9,532 nt of DNA, taken from NCBI GenBank assembly GCA_005878685.1, contig VBLN01000188.1, positions 1,927 to 11,458 on the forward strand, given 5' to 3'. The notes beneath the pieces were generated by a model, which made no database searches, was not told the origin of the DNA, and was given only the letters and a program-made list of their open reading frames with translations. Positions 6,286-9,532 of the stretch are shown one piece after another (the first letter of the stretch is position 1; each line of letters begins with the position of its first letter). The translations under genes were made by a program, and so were the position numbers. Source of the DNA: Deltaproteobacteria bacterium. Lineage in GTDB: Bacteria > Desulfobacterota > Binatia > UBA9968.

Positions 6286-6325
6286 GTCTCTGTCTGTTAC
6301 GCTGAATCCGTACACAGACAGGGAC
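6286..6325. repeat. Strong hairpin upstream of the potassium gene cluster
   Basis: GTCTCTGTCTGTTACG (6286-6301) pairs with CGTA (6309-6312) and ACAGACAGGGAC (6314-6325). That gives 16 pairs with one bulged C and one G-T wobble around the 7-nt loop ctgaatc. It lies about 90 nt upstream of the usp start, in a 262-nt gap between tRNA-Ser(GGA) and that gene. No T-run follows. It could be a leader structure, a two-fold operator or a small repeat element; the sequence does not decide. Confidence 0.55.
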
Positions 6326-6416
6326 GGACTTTGTTAGGCGCACGCTATTCTTTCTGACATCGCCCTGGTCTCGTCTTCGGAACCGCCAGAGAGACTTCTA
6401 GAGCCGTCCACGACCT

Positions 6417-6884
6417 ATGATTTCTATTCAGCGGGTCATCCACCCAACTGATTTTTCGCCGGCCTCGAGACGAGCGCTGATATGGGCTGTCGGGCTTGCA
6501 AGGCAGAACCGGACTGAGTTGATGGTGGTGCATGTTGTACCTCCTCCCACGCCGATCTTCGAAGTGGAGTCCGTTGAGCGCCCGCAAGCGGAAGCTCAAC
6601 TGTCGGCTGTGATGAGGAAAGTCCGCTGGGTTAAGGTCAAAACCAGGCGACTTTTACTGAAGGGGAGAACATCCGTCGCTAAGCACATCGTGGACTCTGC
6701 GGGGATTCTCCGAGCGGACCTAATTGTCATGGGAACGCACGGGAGAACCGGAATCTCCAGGTTATTCACGGGAAGCGTGGCTTCAAGAGTAATCGCTCAC
6801 GCTCACTGTCCGGTACTGGTCGTTCGTGGCCGATCAGAAAGAGCAAGTTCTTCGCAACGGACTCGGTCCCGGCATGATGAGTGA
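6417..6884 (+). CDS. Universal stress protein, UspA family
   Basis: A 155-residue single-domain cytoplasmic Usp protein. The N-terminus IQRVIHPTDFSPASRRAL is the usual first strand with its Asp, followed by LMVVHVVPP. The C-terminal half has ADLIVMGTHGRTG and the ATP-binding signature G106-2x-G109-9x-G119-S120, then CPVLVVRG, so it is probably an ATP-binding type. The tail after about 140 is polar and rich in Ser and Arg. No strong ribosome binding site precedes the ATG, but the family N-terminus fixes the start. The stop overlaps the start of the next gene, a KimA-like transporter, suggesting coupled translation. USP modules occur in K+ regulation (for example inside KdpD), so a regulatory role for the transporter or sensor is a reasonable inference, not shown. 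Confidence 0.93.
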   Translation: MISIQRVIHPTDFSPASRRALIWAVGLARQNRTELMVVHVVPPPTPIFEVESVERPQAEAQLSAVMRKVRWVKVKTRRLLLKGRTSVAKHIVDSAGILRADLIVMGTHGRTGISRLFTGSVASRVIAHAHCPVLVVRGRSERASSSQRTRSRHDE

Positions 6885-8958
6885 GAAAGAGAGAGAGAGC
6901 TTATCCCTTAAGGAGATTTTGTTCGGCAAGCCCAAAGATCCTTTGGATCCAAGGGTCTTCCACCGGGTTTCGTTGGCCGCATTCCTCGCCTGGGTTGGTC
7001 TCGGATCCGACGGGATGAGTTCTTCCGCCTACGGACCGGAGGAGGCGTTCCGCGCGCTTGGCGATCAGCATTACCTCGCAGTCGCTTTGGTCCTCGCCAC
7101 CAGTTTAACTATCTTTGTCATCGCCTACGCCTACTCGCGCATCATTAAGCACTTCCCCTTCGGCGGTGGCGGCTACATCGTGGCGACGAAGCTGCTCGGC
7201 TCCAGCTTTGGCCTCGTCTCCGGCTCCGCCCTGGTCGTCGACTACATCCTCACCATCTCGGTCTCGATCGCTGCCGCGGCCGACGCCATTTTCAGCTTCT
7301 TACCGCACGACTGGCATCTCTGGAAGCTGGTCGTCGAATCTGTTGTCATAGGTCTTTTCATGATGATGAACCTGCGCGGCGTAAAGGAATCGGTGGCGAC
7401 CATAGCGCCGATCTTTCTCCTTTTCATCGCCACGCACGCCTTCGTCATCCTCGGCACCATTCTGCTGCAACTGCATGCGGTAACGGAAGTTGCGGAGGAA
7501 ATGCGCGCCGGCTTCCAAAACGGTGTAGCCACCATCGGTTGGGCCGGCCTGGCGTCGCTTTTCGTATTTGCGTATACGCGGGGTGCCGGCACCTACACCG
7601 GCATCGAAGCAGTCTCGAATGGACTGCAGATCATGCGGGAGCCTACCGTGCAGACCGGCAAAAAAACGATGCTCTATATGGCGGCCTCGCTTGGCGTCAC
7701 CGCTTGCGGCATTCTTCTCTGTTACCTTCTTATCCACGCCGTGCCTGTCGAGGGCAAGACATTGAATGCGGTCATGATTGAGACCTTCGCGGACGGCTTT
7801 ACCTGGGCCGGGTTACCCGTCGGCCACTGGTTAACCATTGCGACCCTGGCTAGCGAGGCCGCGATTCTCCTCATCGCCGCGCAGACAGGCTTGATCGACG
7901 GCCCGCGTGTCATGGCGAACATGGCGGCGGACTCCTGGCTGCCGCACCGCTTCGCCCATCTCTCGGAGCGTCTCACGGTACAGAACGGCGTCATGCTGAT
8001 CTCAGCCGCCGCAGGGCTGACGCTGCTCTACACGCGCGGGGAAACCACGACCCTCGTCCTGATGTACTCCATCAACGTTTTTCTCACCTTCTCGCTTTCG
8101 GAGTCAGGCATGGCGCGGTACTGGATCCGGAATCGACGGGAGTACCCGGACTGGTGGCGGCACATCATCATCCACATTACCGGGCTTATCCTCTGCCTTT
8201 CCATCCTGTCGGCGATGGTCGTCGAGAAGTTCACCGAGGGCGGCTGGGTCACAGTGGTCATTACAGCAGGCTTTATTGTTCTCTGTTACGCGGTCCGATC
8301 TCATTATGATCGGGTGCGCGGTGCGCTGAAAAAGCTGGACGACACCCTGATCAATATTCCTTTTCGGCCGGATCTGCGTCCAGTGCCGACTAAAAGACCA
8401 GATGCTCCTACCGCGGTCCTCATCGCAAGGGCCTTTGATGGCGTTGCGATTCACTCTCTCCTCAATATTCAGAGACTTTTCCCAAACGAATTTAAGAACG
8501 TGGTCTTTGTCTCGGTTGGAGTCATCGACTCGGGTCAATTCAACGGCGTCAGAGAGATCGAGAATCTACGCCGCTCCAAAGAGGAGGATCTTAAGAGCTT
8601 GGTCGAGTTCGCCAACTGTTTGGGTGGGTACGCGGAGTATCGCTACGCTCTTGGCGTGGATCTCCTCGAAGAATTAGAGAAGCTCTGCAAGGCGGTAGCA
8701 CGCGATTTCCCGAGGGCGGTGTTCTTCGCCGGAAAGCTGGTTTTTCAACGGGAGACTTTTTTTAGTCGCCTCCTTCACAACCAGACGCCTTTTGCTTTGG
8801 AACGGAGGCTCTATCTCGATGGCGTAAACATGATGATTCTCCCAATCCGCGTTTTCTCCTTCCCAGGAAACCAGGACAGCCAAGTTTCGGCGGGAAGAAT
8901 CACACGCACCAGCGATAGCGATCTTGAAAGAGGAGCCAGGATCAACGATGCTAGATAA
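6874..8958 (+). CDS. KimA-like potassium transporter (APC superfamily)
   Basis: An inner-membrane transporter of about 694 residues with roughly 12 hydrophobic segments (about 30-510) and a soluble C-terminal domain (about 515-694) that begins TAVLIARAFDG. The first helix has GSDGMSSSAYGPEEA and the third VVDYILTISVS. From memory of the B. subtilis KimA structure, K+-site residues D36, Y43, Y118, T121 and S125 would correspond to D46, Y53, Y124, T127 and S131 here with the same spacing, which favours K+/H+ symport over amino-acid transport. The frame is also open upstream with a GTG at 6826, but the ATG pair at 6874/6877 overlapping the usp stop is the better start: 6874 gives an 11-nt overlap. 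The stop overlaps the next gene by 11 nt. Function is inferred from motifs; a general APC permease is the alternative. Confidence 0.88.
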   Translation: MMSEKERESLSLKEILFGKPKDPLDPRVFHRVSLAAFLAWVGLGSDGMSSSAYGPEEAFRALGDQHYLAVALVLATSLTIFVIAYAYSRIIKHFPFGGGGYIVATKLLGSSFGLVSGSALVVDYILTISVSIAAAADAIFSFLPHDWHLWKLVVESVVIGLFMMMNLRGVKESVATIAPIFLLFIATHAFVILGTILLQLHAVTEVAEEMRAGFQNGVATIGWAGLASLFVFAYTRGAGTYTGIEAVSNGLQIMREPTVQTGKKTMLYMAASLGVTACGILLCYLLIHAVPVEGKTLNAVMIETFADGFTWAGLPVGHWLTIATLASEAAILLIAAQTGLIDGPRVMANMAADSWLPHRFAHLSERLTVQNGVMLISAAAGLTLLYTRGETTTLVLMYSINVFLTFSLSESGMARYWIRNRREYPDWWRHIIIHITGLILCLSILSAMVVEKFTEGGWVTVVITAGFIVLCYAVRSHYDRVRGALKKLDDTLINIPFRPDLRPVPTKRPDAPTAVLIARAFDGVAIHSLLNIQRLFPNEFKNVVFVSVGVIDSGQFNGVREIENLRRSKEEDLKSLVEFANCLGGYAEYRYALGVDLLEELEKLCKAVARDFPRAVFFAGKLVFQRETFFSRLLHNQTPFALERRLYLDGVNMMILPIRVFSFPGNQDSQVSAGRITRTSDSDLERGARINDAR

Positions 8959-9532
8959 CGCGGGGCCAGATCCGGCTGGTTTGCTGGCGCAGCCGGCTAA
9001 GACGACCCGAAGGGGGTATCTCACCCAGAAATTTGCTAGGGTCATGATGGCTATGAATGAATTTGTCCTGGCGGGAATCCTCGCCGTGTTGGTTACGGCT
9101 GTGTCATTTCTCATCGAGCCGTTCGCTGGCTATTTGCCGATCGCGCTGCTCTATCTGCTTTTGGTTGTTGCTGCGGGTTTGAAATTAAGGCGCGGCCCTG
9201 TGCTCGCGCTGGCTGCGACGAGCGCCCTCCTCTGGAATTTCCTCTTCATTCCACCCCATTTCACCTTTTACATCGATAAGCTTGAAGATGCCATGATGTT
9301 TGCCATGTTCTTTGTCGTCGCCATGGCCATGGGGCACCTCACCAGCCGCCTGCGCCTAAGTGAAAAGGCGGAACGTCGTCGTGAACGCCGCACCGCCGCT
9401 CTGTATGAGTTGACGCATCAGGCCGCTTTCGCTACGGACCTGCACACGGGGCTACGGGCAGCCGTTAGTCTGATCGAATCGATCTCCGGCGCACAAGTAG
9501 CCCTCCTCCTTCGTCAGAAGGATCATACACTT
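8948..9532 (+). CDS. KdpD-like DUF4118 membrane sensor, probably histidine kinase (3' end outside window)
   Basis: 195 codons are visible and the frame is still open at the window end. After a polar N-terminus come four close membrane helices (about 38-58, 62-80, 84-102 and 113-131) with the WNFLFIPPHFTF and MAMGHLTSRLR features of the KdpD transmembrane domain (DUF4118). A charged helix (ERRRERRTAALYEL) and the start of a GAF-like segment (SLIESISGAQVALLL) follow. Classical KdpD carries an N-terminal KdpD domain and a USP domain before this point; both are absent here, and a separate usp gene stands two genes upstream. The ATG at 8948 overlaps the stop of the transporter gene by 11 nt, with AGGA six bases upstream. 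HisKA and HATPase domains are expected beyond the window but not seen. The likely role is K+ or turgor sensing, inferred from the family and neighbours. Confidence 0.88.
   Translation, partial: MLDNAGPDPAGLLAQPAKTTRRGYLTQKFARVMMAMNEFVLAGILAVLVTAVSFLIEPFAGYLPIALLYLLLVVAAGLKLRRGPVLALAATSALLWNFLFIPPHFTFYIDKLEDAMMFAMFFVVAMAMGHLTSRLRLSEKAERRRERRTAALYELTHQAAFATDLHTGLRAAVSLIESISGAQVALLLRQKDHTL

Noticed and set aside
6336..6342. GTTAGGC as the right half of an integron attC site
   Set aside because: There is no matching RYYYAAC half at a suitable distance; the nearest similar string (gcctaaa at 6191) differs and is about 150 nt away. Chance is likely.
7242..7737. Overlapping minus-strand frames inside the transporter gene
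   Set aside because: They are antisense shadows of a high-confidence membrane protein and have no recognisable motifs.

Overview
This is a bacterial chromosomal window, probably from a Gram-negative environmental lineage. Every tRNA has its 3' CCA encoded. The histidine-kinase and membrane-sensor styles remind me of Nitrospirota or Methylomirabilota (NC10), but that is impression only; no marker here settles the taxon.

Layout. 2-760: 3' part of serS (seryl-tRNA synthetase). 857-1207: tRNA-Ser(UGA), tRNA-Ser(GCU), tRNA-Arg(ACG). 1208-2621: an A+T-richer insert carrying one membrane-anchored protein of unknown function. It ends in a 46-nt imperfect copy of the 3' part of tRNA-Arg, as expected for an element integrated at a tRNA gene. 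2622-3143: no recognisable gene, but a possible promoter/operator at its end. 3144-3654: tadA (tRNA adenosine deaminase), apparently broken. 3621-3712: tRNA-Ser(CGA). 3727-5102: a membrane sensor histidine kinase with a frameshift near its start and an apparent short deletion in HisKA. 5059-5928, minus strand: a membrane GGDEF protein with degenerate active-site residues, overlapping the kinase gene tail-to-tail. 6063-6154: tRNA-Ser(GGA). 6417-9532: a probable three-gene potassium operon, namely a UspA-type protein, a KimA-like APC-superfamily transporter and a KdpD-like DUF4118 sensor cut by the window edge.

How the genes work together. The first 6.2 kb is a serine/arginine translation locus: SerRS plus four serine tRNAs that together can read all six serine codons, and tRNA-Arg(ACG) about 2 kb from the gene for the enzyme (TadA) that makes its wobble inosine. 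Signalling genes sit between the tRNAs. The last 3 kb looks like K+ homeostasis: KdpD-type modules (USP and DUF4118) are encoded separately on either side of a K+ transporter gene, and both junctions can be read as 11-nt start/stop overlaps.

No clearly new system is evident. The best leads are the complete serine-decoding cluster, the broken tadA beside its substrate tRNA, the integrase-less tRNA-Arg insertion, the lesions concentrated between 3.3 and 4.6 kb (decay or assembly error), and the split KdpD-like arrangement around the transporter.
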